Positions 9,731-17,625 of a stretch of DNA of 64,000 bases are shown piece by piece. The notes under the pieces were generated by a model. That model did no database searches, was not told the origin of the DNA, and saw only the letters and a list, made by a program, of their open reading frames with translations. Every line of letters starts with the position of its first letter. Position 1 is the first letter of the stretch. Source of the DNA: Rhodoflexus caldus (GTDB lineage: Bacteria > Bacteroidota > Bacteroidia > Cytophagales > Thermoflexibacteraceae); NCBI RefSeq assembly GCF_021206925.1, contig NZ_JAJPRF010000005.1, positions 186,001 to 250,000 of the forward strand, in the 5' to 3' direction. Position numbers and translations under genes: made by a program.

Positions 9731-10511
9731 GCCGTTTGCTGCTTTTGCGGTAGTTGTTTTACTGCCCATCACGATGATACAGGCACAGCCCAACCTGCCT
9801 TTGGTGCGCAGTTGGGCTGAAAAGCCCGTATTTTTTGCCACTGCCAACGCCGAACACTACCAAAAGAGCGGCAGTTTTTTGTATGCACAGGTGCAACAGG
9901 CACTCAACCAACAGGGGTTTTCAGCGGTGTTGGGTTATGAACAACGCCTGACACGCCACTGGTTTGCCGGCATCAGTGTCATTCCTTCGCTGCTGGGCAA
10001 CGACTTGAACCGATTTTCATACAGCCTGAACGGCAGCCACACGGGGCGAATCGGTAAATGGCAGTTGCTGAAACAGGCCTCTTACACTTTGCAAAGCGAC
10101 CTTGTCCGCCTGATAGGTGCTCCTTCCCGAAGGGATTACTACCATGCTTTCGGACTGACGGCAGGTATTGCACGCAATTTTTCAATAGGTACGCAATCCA
10201 TCCTTCGCCCTGTTGTCAGCTATCAGGCCAACATTTTCCCGCGCAGCGATATCTATCCGCGCACCATTGACCAAACGCGAGCACAAGCCGAATTGGCGTG
10301 GTTTCCCAAAGAAAATTACAGCATAGGGGTATTTTTTGCGCAAAGCACGGGGTATTTCATTGCGCTCGGGCGCTTTGATGCCAACGGCAACGTGATAGAA
10401 CCCGAACGGCGGCTCAACCTGAATACAGCCCTTATCGGTTTGCGGCTGCACCTGCTGCTCAACCTGCAACCGATAGAAAACCGAGAACAGATGCGTATGC
10501 TACTCTATTGA
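9720..10511 (+). CDS. Putative outer-membrane beta-barrel protein
   Basis: A 263-residue protein with a signal peptide (FAAFAVVVLLPITMIQAQ) and alternating hydrophobic/polar strands with aromatic girdles, e.g. HWFAGISVIPSL and YSIGVFFAQSTGYFIALG, as expected for a small beta barrel. No named family was recognised. The start overlaps yicC by 11 bases, and the 3' end overlaps the convergent dinB gene by 12 bases. Confidence 0.55.
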   Translation: MCFKPFAAFAVVVLLPITMIQAQPNLPLVRSWAEKPVFFATANAEHYQKSGSFLYAQVQQALNQQGFSAVLGYEQRLTRHWFAGISVIPSLLGNDLNRFSYSLNGSHTGRIGKWQLLKQASYTLQSDLVRLIGAPSRRDYYHAFGLTAGIARNFSIGTQSILRPVVSYQANIFPRSDIYPRTIDQTRAQAELAWFPKENYSIGVFFAQSTGYFIALGRFDANGNVIEPERRLNLNTALIGLRLHLLLNLQPIENREQMRMLLY

Positions 10512-11723
10512 TGAATCTTCGTCCGAAACTTGAAAGAAGTTGGGCGTGCTGCTTTCGGGGGTTTGGCGCATCCAGCCCGAAGCACGATTAACCGCCGCCT
10601 GCCCGTGCTTCTCTTTGATGCGGTCAAGCGCCGCATACAGTTTGCTGTTCTTGATATTGTCCTCAAACAAATTGGTTTGCAGGTTGCCCTCCATCAAGTT
10701 GCTGAATCGCAAGCCAATCAGCCGAACGGGTTTGCCGTTGTACAACTGCCGGAACAGTTCTGTGGCAACTGTCATCAGGCGAAAATCATCGGTTGTGTAA
10801 GGAATAGTTACCTGCTTGGTGTGCGTGTCAAAGCCCGGGTAACGGATTTTGACCGCTACACAGCCCGTCATCAGTTTTGCCCGCCGCAGTTTGAAGGCCA
10901 GTTTTTCTGCCATGCCCTTTAACATCGTATCTATCAGCCGCAGGTCGGTGTGGTCTTCCTCAAAAGTGTGCTCTTTGGAAATGGATTTGCGCTCGTCGTA
11001 GGCGGCCACTTGGCTGTGGCAAATGCCGTTGGCACGCTCCCAAACAGATTGCCCGTGTTTACCCAAAAGTTGCTGCAAGTGTTCGGGGGCTGCCTGCTGG
11101 ATGTCGCGCAGGTAGTGATACCCCATCTTGCGCAGTTGCTCGCCTGTTTTTCCACCCAAAAAAGGCAGTTTGTCTATCGGCAGCGGAGCAAGGAAACTCT
11201 TTTCCTCGCCCATAGGAATAAATTTTTCGCCGTTAGGTTTTGCCTGTCCCGTAGCAACTTTTGCCACCGTTTTGCTGCTTGCCATGCCGCAGGAAATTGG
11301 CAGCCCTGTTTCGCGGATGATGCGCTGCCGCAGCCGTTGCGTCCATTCCACGGGGTGGAAAAATCGCTCCATGCCGCTCAAATCGAGGTAAAACTCGTCA
11401 ATGGAAGCCTGTTCAAAAACGGGTGCTTCGGCAGCAATGATATCTCGCACCATGCGCGAGTAATGGCCGTAATCGCTCATACTGCCGCGGACAAAGATAC
11501 CTTGCGGACAAAGGCGGTAGGCCTGCACCCCGGGCATTGCCGAGTGTACGCCGTATTGCCGCGCTTCGTAGCTGCACGAAGAAACCACACCACGCCCCTC
11601 CTTGCTGCCGATGATAACAGGTTTTCCCACAAGTGCAGGATTTTTCAGCCGCTCAACCGACACGAAAAAGGAGTCTAAATCAAAGTGGACAATACAGCGG
11701 GAAGTATGGCGCGTGTCTGTCAT
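10500..11723 (-). CDS. dinB: DNA polymerase IV (Y-family translesion polymerase)
   Basis: A 407-residue protein with Y-family catalytic motifs: HFDLDSFFVSVE at the N-terminus (first metal-binding Asp at residue 15), YEAR, and ASIDEFYLDLSG with the paired acidic residues. A QTNLF motif in the C-terminal part matches the beta-clamp-binding pentapeptide. It copies damaged templates during stress. Its ATG overlaps the stop of the upstream deacetylase gene in ATGA (11720-11723), an odd operon partner for a polymerase. No LexA-type operator was recognised. Confidence 0.93.
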   Translation of the reverse strand: MTDTRHTSRCIVHFDLDSFFVSVERLKNPALVGKPVIIGSKEGRGVVSSCSYEARQYGVHSAMPGVQAYRLCPQGIFVRGSMSDYGHYSRMVRDIIAAEAPVFEQASIDEFYLDLSGMERFFHPVEWTQRLRQRIIRETGLPISCGMASSKTVAKVATGQAKPNGEKFIPMGEEKSFLAPLPIDKLPFLGGKTGEQLRKMGYHYLRDIQQAAPEHLQQLLGKHGQSVWERANGICHSQVAAYDERKSISKEHTFEEDHTDLRLIDTMLKGMAEKLAFKLRRAKLMTGCVAVKIRYPGFDTHTKQVTIPYTTDDFRLMTVATELFRQLYNGKPVRLIGLRFSNLMEGNLQTNLFEDNIKNSKLYAALDRIKEKHGQAAVNRASGWMRQTPESSTPNFFQVSDEDSSIE

Positions 11724-12586
11724 TTTTTCCAGATGAGTGCATAGTATTCCTCACCAAACAGTCGGAAGTACCACCGCGGACTGATGCGGTCGTGAAAAGG
11801 AAAAACATCATCAAAGATGTGCTTCTGGGTGCGGTGCGCCTGAATCGCCCGTAATTTCTCCTCGCCCTGTTGGCTGATATGGATGCCAAAATCGGGGGGC
11901 GGAAGTCCTTTGGCCGGGTCTTGCGGATAATTTCGTTTGAAAGTTTGCGAAATAGTCATTGCAAGTTCAATCATGCCATCGGTCAGCGCAGGGCAGTACA
12001 GTTGCTGCACGGGAAAGTTTGCGGAGTCGGCTCGTTGGCGGCACAACTCCAACACCCATCGGCCTGTATGCAGGTGGTCGGGGTGGCCATACAGCCCCAC
12101 TTTGTCATCAAAAGAAATGATGACCTCCGGCCGATAGCGTTCAATCGCAGCCAGCAGGGCGGCTTTTACCGTATCGGGCGAAGTGTTTTTCAAACCGCTA
12201 TCGGGGAATCCCAGCATTTCGAGCTGCCGAAAGCCAAGGATTTCCCCTGCCTGTTGCAGTTCCTTGGTGCGGGTTTCTGCCAATTTTTCTTTGGGAACAA
12301 GTCCCCCCGTTTTGCCTGCCTCACCGGCAGTGAGGTAAATGCCTACTATCTGCAAATTGCGTTGTTGCTTCATTTGGGCAAGCGTTCCGGCAATGGCTAT
12401 TTCATCATCGGGATGCGCAAATACAATCATAACCGTGCGTGCCGCATCAGGTAAGGGAAATGCCTGATAAATGGGTACGGGCTGCCGATGCTTTTGCAAC
12501 TGATAGCGAAAATACAGCACAAAAAAACTCAGCAATGCCGCCACCGACAGCAGGAGTATGACAATGACTTTCAGGAACATCCGCAT
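11720..12586 (-). CDS. PIG-L family deacetylase, membrane anchored
   Basis: A 288-residue protein with an N-terminal membrane segment (VIVILLLSVAALLSFFVLYF) and a PIG-L (LmbE-like) zinc hydrolase domain: FAHPDDEIAIAGTL supplies the metal ligands, and GHPDHLHTGRW is the second conserved motif. Members remove acetyl groups from N-acetylglucosamine-type substrates; which one is acted on here is unknown. The open frame reaches back to a TTG at 12613, but that overlaps the pdhB terminator, so ATG at 12586 (or 12580) is preferred. Confidence 0.82.
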   Translation of the reverse strand: MRMFLKVIVILLLSVAALLSFFVLYFRYQLQKHRQPVPIYQAFPLPDAARTVMIVFAHPDDEIAIAGTLAQMKQQRNLQIVGIYLTAGEAGKTGGLVPKEKLAETRTKELQQAGEILGFRQLEMLGFPDSGLKNTSPDTVKAALLAAIERYRPEVIISFDDKVGLYGHPDHLHTGRWVLELCRQRADSANFPVQQLYCPALTDGMIELAMTISQTFKRNYPQDPAKGLPPPDFGIHISQQGEEKLRAIQAHRTQKHIFDDVFPFHDRISPRWYFRLFGEEYYALIWKK

Positions 12587-12594
12587 ATGGCTGT

Positions 12595-12633
12595 AAAAAG
12601 AAAACTCTGCCAAAGTTCGGAACTTTGACAGAG
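12595..12633 (-). terminator. Rho-independent terminator of the E1-beta gene
   Basis: Reading on the minus strand, CTCTG..CAAAGTTC and GAACTTTG..CAGAG pair around a 2-base loop (12605-12633) and are followed by a T-rich tract (TTTTCTTTTT). It lies 32 bp past the pdhB stop and just before the deacetylase start. Confidence 0.8.
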
Positions 12634-12664
12634 TTTATATAGCAGGCTACATGCTTTTTATGCC

Positions 12665-13645
12665 TTAGTTGCGGTATAAAACCGATTTGATGGCTTGCAT
12701 GGTGCGCTTCACGTTGGGTAATACGGCTTCTATCAACGTTGGAGCATAGCTCAAAGGCACATCCATAGAGTTTACGCGCAGCACGGGAGCATCCAAATAG
12801 TCAAACGCCATGCGCTGCACCTGAAAACCTACGTCGGTAGAAATAGATGCCAGCGGCCACGCTTCTTCCACAATCACCAATCGGTTGGTTTTCTTTACGG
12901 AGTTCACCACAGTAGCATAATCAATCGGGCGAACGGTGCGCAGGTCAATCACTTCTGCACTGATGCCTTCTTTGGCCGCTTCGTCGGCAGCGTTCAAGGC
13001 TACTTTCATCATTTTACCGAATGAAACGAGCGTAACATCGCTGCCTTCACGCACTACTTTGGCTTGCCCTATCGGTATAAGATACTCACTTTCAGGCACT
13101 TCGCCTTTATCGCCGTACATGAGTTCCGACTCCATGAATATCACGGGGTCGTCATCGCGAATGGCCGATTTCAGCAAACCTTTGGCATCGTAAGGGTTAG
13201 ACGGAACAACTACTTTCAGCCCCGGTGTGTTGGCATACCAGTTTTCAAAGTTTTGGGAGTGCTGTGCACCCAATTGCCCTGCATTGCCCGTAGGGCCTCT
13301 GAAAACGATGGGGCAGCCGTATTGACCGGCCGACATAGGCAAAATTTTAGCCGCCGAGTTCACTACTTGGTCAATCGCTACCAGCGAAAAGTTGAAAGTC
13401 ATAAACTCTACGATGGGTCGTAGACCGTTGATGGCCGCACCTACGCCAATGCCTGCAAATCCGAGCTCGGCAATAGGGGTATCTATCACTCGTTCAGGTC
13501 CGAACTCATCGAGCATGCCTTGACTTACTTTATATGCGCCATTGTATTCGGCCACTTCTTCACCCATGAGAAATACGCGCGGGTCGCGGCGCATCTCTTC
13601 CGACATAGCTTCCCTGAGCGCTTCTCTGAACTGAATTACTCTCAT
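12665..13645 (-). CDS. pdhB: Pyruvate dehydrogenase E1 component, beta subunit
   Basis: A 326-residue protein with the transketolase-like pyrimidine-binding and C-terminal domains of E1-beta: FREALREAMSEEMRRDPRVFLMGEEVAEYNGAYKVSQG at the N-terminus, DTPIAELGFAGIGVGAA, and VIDLRTVRPID in the C-terminal domain. With an alpha subunit it forms the thiamine-diphosphate E1 of a 2-oxoacid dehydrogenase complex that feeds acetyl-CoA into the TCA cycle. The alpha gene is not adjacent, so it must be encoded elsewhere, which is common in Bacteroidota. Pyruvate rather than branched-chain specificity is inferred from similarity to PdhB. Confidence 0.9.
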   Translation of the reverse strand: MRVIQFREALREAMSEEMRRDPRVFLMGEEVAEYNGAYKVSQGMLDEFGPERVIDTPIAELGFAGIGVGAAINGLRPIVEFMTFNFSLVAIDQVVNSAAKILPMSAGQYGCPIVFRGPTGNAGQLGAQHSQNFENWYANTPGLKVVVPSNPYDAKGLLKSAIRDDDPVIFMESELMYGDKGEVPESEYLIPIGQAKVVREGSDVTLVSFGKMMKVALNAADEAAKEGISAEVIDLRTVRPIDYATVVNSVKKTNRLVIVEEAWPLASISTDVGFQVQRMAFDYLDAPVLRVNSMDVPLSYAPTLIEAVLPNVKRTMQAIKSVLYRN

Positions 13646-13814
13646 TCGTGTTTATGGTTTGTGATTGAACAGCTAAATTCTTATACTCACGGTTAAAAAA
13701 CAAGCGACACGCCTTGATAGTTAATCTTTTGCCTGTGTTGCCGTTGAATTTAACCGCAATTTAACAGGTATTTTGATTCGGTGTTTCTCGGATTTACACT
13801 AATATTGAGCAAGT

Positions 13815-14033
13815 ATGAAAAGCCTGAGATTTTTCTGGGAGCAGCAGTTGTTCGGCGTTTGTTCTTACATAGGTGAGCGATTCGGTATTTCCATCAGCCG
13901 CATCCGCCTGTATTTCATCTACTTATCTTTTCTAACCTTTGGCTCGCCCATATTTGTTTATCTGGTCATGGCATTTTGGTTGAATGTACGTCGGTATGTG
14001 CGCCAATATGTCAATCCGCTGAGGGGCGTTTAG
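13815..14033 (+). CDS. PspC-domain small membrane protein
   Basis: A 72-residue protein whose FGVCSYIGERFGISISRIRLYFIYLSF segment matches the PspC domain (GVCaGiAeyfgidptlvRl...). It is followed by one membrane helix (GSPIFVYLVMAFWLNV). PspC proteins take part in envelope stress signalling in proteobacteria; in Bacteroidota they occur as stand-alone or fused domains of uncertain role. No pspA partner is nearby. It is convergent with the next gene and the stops overlap by four bases (14030-14033). Confidence 0.75.
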   Translation: MKSLRFFWEQQLFGVCSYIGERFGISISRIRLYFIYLSFLTFGSPIFVYLVMAFWLNVRRYVRQYVNPLRGV

Positions 14034-15067
14034 CCTGCCCGCAAATCGCTGAACCGCCGAATACCTTTGACAAAATAAGCCCACACAATGCTGCCCTTCC
14101 ATCGTTCGGGATGTTGGAAGGCGACGGCAGTGCGTTGTGCATGTGCCCGTTTTGCTTTCAACCGACCGATGTTGGCATACAGATAAAAATGGGAGCGCAG
14201 CACCGCCCACAAATGTTTCCACTCTCCTTGCAGGAAGAATCGGACACCTGCAATGCCATCCAAACACATCCGCACAAACAGATTCACCCACAGATGTTTA
14301 GGATTCTCATTCTTAATCAGCGCTACTAAACTGTTGCGAAAGTTCAGGTACGTTTTACGGGGATTTTGGTAAGCGAGCGTGCCGCCGCCCAAATGGTAAA
14401 CCGTACTTTCGGAGCAATAGAGCACACTGTATCCTGCATTTTTGGCGCGCCAGCACAGGTCTATCTCTTCCATGTGGGCAAATAAGTCGCCGTCAAATCC
14501 GCCGAGACTGTGGAAAAGGTCGGCGCGAACAAGCATACATGCGCCGCTTGCCCAGAAAACGGACTTTGTACCGTTGTATTGCCCCTCATCTTTTTCAGTA
14601 GTATGAAACAGCCTTCCCCGACAAAACGGATAGCCGAGTACATCTATCATGCCACCCGCCGCACCGGCGTATTCAAAGTACTGCGGTTCGCGTTTGGAGA
14701 GGATTTTAGGCTGGCAAGCAAAAACCTGCGGGTTGCTGCCAATGGTGGCAAACAGCGGCTCGAGCCAGTGTGGGGTTACTTCCACATCGGAGTTCAGCAA
14801 GAGGTAATAGTCTGCCTTTACTTGCCGCAAAGCCAAGTTATAACCTTGCGCAAAGCCGCTGTTATGCTGCAAATCAATAATTTCCACAGAGGGAAAACTG
14901 CTGCGGAGCAATTGCAGCGAACAGTCGGTAGAGCCGTTATCTGCTACAATAATCCGTACCTGCGGCGGGGTGTTTTGCAATACAGAAGGCAAATATTCGG
15001 GCAAAAGGGCAGCGCCATTGTAATTGAGAATGACAATGGCGACCGAAGGCATTGTTGGTTGTTCCAT
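14030..15067 (-). CDS. GT2 family glycosyltransferase (rhamnosyltransferase-like)
   Basis: A 345-residue GT-A enzyme: VAIVILNYNGAALLPEYL at the N-terminus, IVADNGSTDCS, LLLNSDVEV as the DXD-like metal site, then WASGACMLVRADLF and FFAHMEEIDLCWRAKNAGY, the usual GT2 order for enzymes that decorate surface polysaccharide. A hydrophobic C-terminal segment suggests membrane association. It starts 21 bp after the ybaB stop and is probably in the same transcript. Confidence 0.85.
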   Translation of the reverse strand: MEQPTMPSVAIVILNYNGAALLPEYLPSVLQNTPPQVRIIVADNGSTDCSLQLLRSSFPSVEIIDLQHNSGFAQGYNLALRQVKADYYLLLNSDVEVTPHWLEPLFATIGSNPQVFACQPKILSKREPQYFEYAGAAGGMIDVLGYPFCRGRLFHTTEKDEGQYNGTKSVFWASGACMLVRADLFHSLGGFDGDLFAHMEEIDLCWRAKNAGYSVLYCSESTVYHLGGGTLAYQNPRKTYLNFRNSLVALIKNENPKHLWVNLFVRMCLDGIAGVRFFLQGEWKHLWAVLRSHFYLYANIGRLKAKRAHAQRTAVAFQHPERWKGSIVWAYFVKGIRRFSDLRAG

Positions 15068-15088
15068 GTCCGACAGTTATACCTGCGG

Positions 15089-15424
15089 CTATCGCATCAG
15101 GCCGCCCAGGTCTAAGCCCGGAATATTGGGAATGAATCCTTCGGTTTGTTTTCTCAAATACTCTTTTGCCTGTTCTTCGGCATTTTCCAATGCCTTGTTG
15201 GCCGCTGCCACAATCAGGTCTTGTAAAATATCGGCATCTTCGGGCTTCAAAAGGTCTTTTTCAATCCGCACGGAAAGCAATTGCTTTTTGCCGTTGGCCT
15301 TAGCAGTTACCATGCCACCGCCTGCTTCGCCTTCGGCTATAATATTTCCTAATTGTTCCTGAGCTTCTGCCATTTTGCTCTGCATTTCTTTTACCTTGCC
15401 GAGCATTTTCATCATATCAAACAT
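15089..15424 (-). CDS. YbaB/EbfC family nucleoid-associated protein
   Basis: A 111-residue protein with the family pattern: MMKMLGKVKEMQSKMAEAQEQL, a helical N-terminus, then VTAKANGKKQLLSVRIEKDLL, and ALENAEEQAKEYL. YbaB/EbfC dimers bind DNA and are usually encoded beside dnaX-recR; here the neighbour is a glycosyltransferase gene instead. A TAACTTTG -7 box lies 24 bp upstream (15448-15455). Confidence 0.92.
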   Translation of the reverse strand: MFDMMKMLGKVKEMQSKMAEAQEQLGNIIAEGEAGGGMVTAKANGKKQLLSVRIEKDLLKPEDADILQDLIVAAANKALENAEEQAKEYLRKQTEGFIPNIPGLDLGGLMR

Positions 15425-15438
15425 CGCAAACCTTGTGT

Positions 15439-15455
15439 TAATTTTGGCAAAGTTA
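15439..15455. promoter_or_regulatory. Face-to-face overlapping -7 boxes of ybaB and the MoeB-like gene
   Basis: TAATTTTG on the plus strand (15439-15446) and TAACTTTG on the minus strand (15448-15455) are both perfect TAnnTTTG matches, separated by a single base. Together they form an imperfect 17-bp inverted repeat. Because each points towards the other, RNA polymerase bound at one should block the other. No TTG at ideal spacing was found for either, so this is a candidate. Confidence 0.5.
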
Positions 15456-15486
15456 AGCCAATCAGGCGGAATTGTCAGCAGCGGCT

Positions 15487-16599
15487 ATGCTTACATCGGA
15501 CGAGCGTTTATACTATTCGCGGCAGTTACTGCTCCCGCAAATTGGTGATGCAGGACAACAGCGACTGCGCAATGCACGGGTATTGGTTGTTGGCGCAGGG
15601 GGCTTGGGATGCCCCGTGCTGCTGTACCTTGCGGCGGCAGGCATCGGGCACTTGGGCATTGTCGATGGCGACACCGTAGCGGCTCACAACCTCCATCGGC
15701 AGATACTCTATCGCTACACCGACGTAGGGCAGCCCAAGGCAACCGTTGCCGCTGCTTTGCTGCGCGAGCGGAATCCGTTTATCCAAATCAGCATTTTTAC
15801 GGAATTTCTCACACCCGAAAATGCGGCAAGCATTGCATCGGGCTATGACCTCGTCATGGATTGCACCGACCGATTCGAAGCCCGTTATCTGATTAATGAT
15901 GTGTGTACGGAACTGGGCAAACCTTTTGTTTACGGGGCTATCCACCGCTTCGAGGGGCAGGTGAGCGTTTTCAACTTGCACGAAAACTCACCAACATACA
16001 GATGTCTGTTTCCTACGCCCCCTGCCGAAGGTGCTATCCAAAACTGTGCAGAGGCAGGCGTAATGGGCACTACTGCAGGGCTGATTGGCCTTTATCAGGC
16101 AAACGAGGCTGTCAAAATTATCGCACAAACAGGCAACCCCTTAGACGGGCGCTTGCTCATTGTTGATTTACTGAACAACAGCAAGCATATTTTTTTGATA
16201 AAGCCGCAAACCAACAAGCGAAAAATACGTATAGAAAAGCAATACACTACTGATTGTCAGACTATTGCAAAACCTGCTATGCGAACCATCAGCCCACAAG
16301 AATTATATCAGCAACTAAGCAAAGGCTCTGCTTATTTTCTGCTTGATGTACGCGAGCCTGAAGAATTTGCCATTTGCCATATTGCAAATTCGGTGTTGAT
16401 ACCTATGCACGAGGTTCCGGCGCGCAGCCACGAACTGCCGCAAAATATGGATATGGTGGTTATCTGTCATCACGGCGTGCGCAGTGCACACGTTATTAAC
16501 TATCTGGAAGCTACGGGACATCAGGGCAAACTCTACAATCTGGCGGGTGGGGTGCACGCTTGGGCATTGGAAGTGGACAATACCATGCCGACGTATTGA
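15487..16599 (+). CDS. MoeB/ThiF-like adenylyltransferase with C-terminal rhodanese
   Basis: A 370-residue E1-like enzyme. Residues ~5-245 hold the adenylation domain (YYSRQLLLPQIGDAGQQRL, GAGGLGCPVLLYLAAAG, DGDTVAAHNLHRQ, DCTDRFEARYLIND). Residues ~265-368 form a rhodanese domain with active-site loop CHHGVRS. This layout fits enzymes that adenylate a sulfur-carrier protein (MoaD, ThiS or similar) and move sulfur. The usual zinc motifs CxxC...CxxC are degraded: TYRC replaces CYRC, and only one Cys remains in the distal pair. The start is ATG 15487; an upstream TTG is in frame but the family begins here. No cofactor biosynthesis genes are adjacent. Confidence 0.85.
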   Translation: MLTSDERLYYSRQLLLPQIGDAGQQRLRNARVLVVGAGGLGCPVLLYLAAAGIGHLGIVDGDTVAAHNLHRQILYRYTDVGQPKATVAAALLRERNPFIQISIFTEFLTPENAASIASGYDLVMDCTDRFEARYLINDVCTELGKPFVYGAIHRFEGQVSVFNLHENSPTYRCLFPTPPAEGAIQNCAEAGVMGTTAGLIGLYQANEAVKIIAQTGNPLDGRLLIVDLLNNSKHIFLIKPQTNKRKIRIEKQYTTDCQTIAKPAMRTISPQELYQQLSKGSAYFLLDVREPEEFAICHIANSVLIPMHEVPARSHELPQNMDMVVICHHGVRSAHVINYLEATGHQGKLYNLAGGVHAWALEVDNTMPTY

Positions 16600-16610
16600 G
16601 TAGGCCAATA

Positions 16611-16650
16611 AAAAATCCTGTCGGGTTTTTGCACGCGACAGGATTTTTTT
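16611..16650. terminator. Bidirectional terminator
   Basis: AATCCTGTCG (16614-16623) pairs with CGACAGGATT (16636-16645), flanked by A-runs on one side and T-runs on the other. It lies between the convergent MoeB-like and FKBP lipoprotein genes and can end transcription from both. It shares the GACAGG core seen in other hairpins of this window. Confidence 0.88.
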
Positions 16651-16669
16651 TACTGCTACTTAACCTTTC

Positions 16670-17557
16670 TTACTTAGCAGGCGCAGGTTTTACTGAAACC
16701 AGTTCTACCTCAAATCGCAAAATGCTGTTGGCAGGGATATCAGGAGAAGGAGACTGCGGGCCGTAAGCCAATGCCGAAGGCAGATAGAAAGTAGCTTTGC
16801 CGCCTTGCTTCATCAGCATAACGCCTTCGTCAAAACCGGGAATCATCTGACCCATACCGCAGAAAAATTTCAACGGCTCACCGCGTCCGGGGTCTAACGA
16901 AGAGTCAAACTTTTTCTCCGTAGGCACAATTGAACCTGTGTAGTGTGTTTGTACCTCATCACCTTTTTTAGGTTGTGCGCCTGTACCTTCTTTGTCGATG
17001 GTGTAGTACAAACCTGATTCGGTACGCTGTGCGTTGGTGATACCTTTGTCGGCAAGGAATTTTTTAATGGCTTCTTCGTCTTTGCGCACTTGCTCTTCCT
17101 GACGCTTCTTCATCATGGCTTCCAGTGCCTGCTGGTTCATGATGTCCAAAATTTTCATATCAAAGCGAATATCGCTGCCTTTTTTCAGGAACGGAGGCAC
17201 CATTTGGCCGTAGAGTGAGTCAATAGACTCATAAAACGACACGCTGTCGCCTTTCACCATTTCCTGCAAACCTTTGCCGATACGTCCCAAGGCAGGGTTG
17301 TTAGGCATAACAATCATAGGTTCGCCAATGGTTCGAGTGTTTTGAAGCAGGGTGTCTTTACCTTCGGGAGTAGTACCCCACATTTGGAAGTGCAGCGACA
17401 TGTATTCGCCGTCTTTGGCTTTTTCGCCTTTGTTATCAGTGTGCTTGGCGTAGCGCAAGCCGTTAGGCAAAGTTTGGATTTTACCGCCTTGGCCGCAACC
17501 TGTAAAAACAGCCAATGCAGCAATGGCGAATGAAACGGAAACAAAAGATTTGAACAT
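16670..17557 (-). CDS. FKBP-type peptidyl-prolyl isomerase lipoprotein
   Basis: A 295-residue protein with a lipoprotein signal (AALAVFTGC, Cys ~21). There are two FKBP-like halves: a divergent one (residues ~35-140) and a canonical C-terminal one with VQTHYTGSIVPTEKKFDSSLDPGRGEPLKF, MIPGFDEGVMLMKQGGKATFYLPSALAYG and LRFEVELVSV. It should catalyse prolyl isomerisation on envelope proteins, anchored in a membrane. A -7 box (TAATTTTG) lies 42 bp upstream. Confidence 0.87.
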   Translation of the reverse strand: MFKSFVSVSFAIAALAVFTGCGQGGKIQTLPNGLRYAKHTDNKGEKAKDGEYMSLHFQMWGTTPEGKDTLLQNTRTIGEPMIVMPNNPALGRIGKGLQEMVKGDSVSFYESIDSLYGQMVPPFLKKGSDIRFDMKILDIMNQQALEAMMKKRQEEQVRKDEEAIKKFLADKGITNAQRTESGLYYTIDKEGTGAQPKKGDEVQTHYTGSIVPTEKKFDSSLDPGRGEPLKFFCGMGQMIPGFDEGVMLMKQGGKATFYLPSALAYGPQSPSPDIPANSILRFEVELVSVKPAPAK

Positions 17558-17598
17558 GAATAAAATAATTGGTGTTTAAAATGAAATTTTCTTGCGTG

Positions 17599-17625
17599 CA
17601 AAATTAGCTTATGAGGCCGTTGCAA
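17599..17625 (-). promoter_or_regulatory. Candidate promoter of the FKBP lipoprotein gene
   Basis: TAATTTTG (17599-17606, minus strand) matches the Bacteroidota -7 consensus; a TTG lies at 17623-17625, 16 bp away, slightly short of the usual spacing. Confidence 0.45.

Noticed and set aside
10950-11678. 242-codon open frame opposite dinB
   Set aside because: Shadow of the polymerase IV gene; no motif and no start context.
12605-12613. TTG start for the PIG-L deacetylase at 12613
   Set aside because: It would put the start inside the E1-beta terminator stem; ATG 12586 precedes the membrane helix cleanly.
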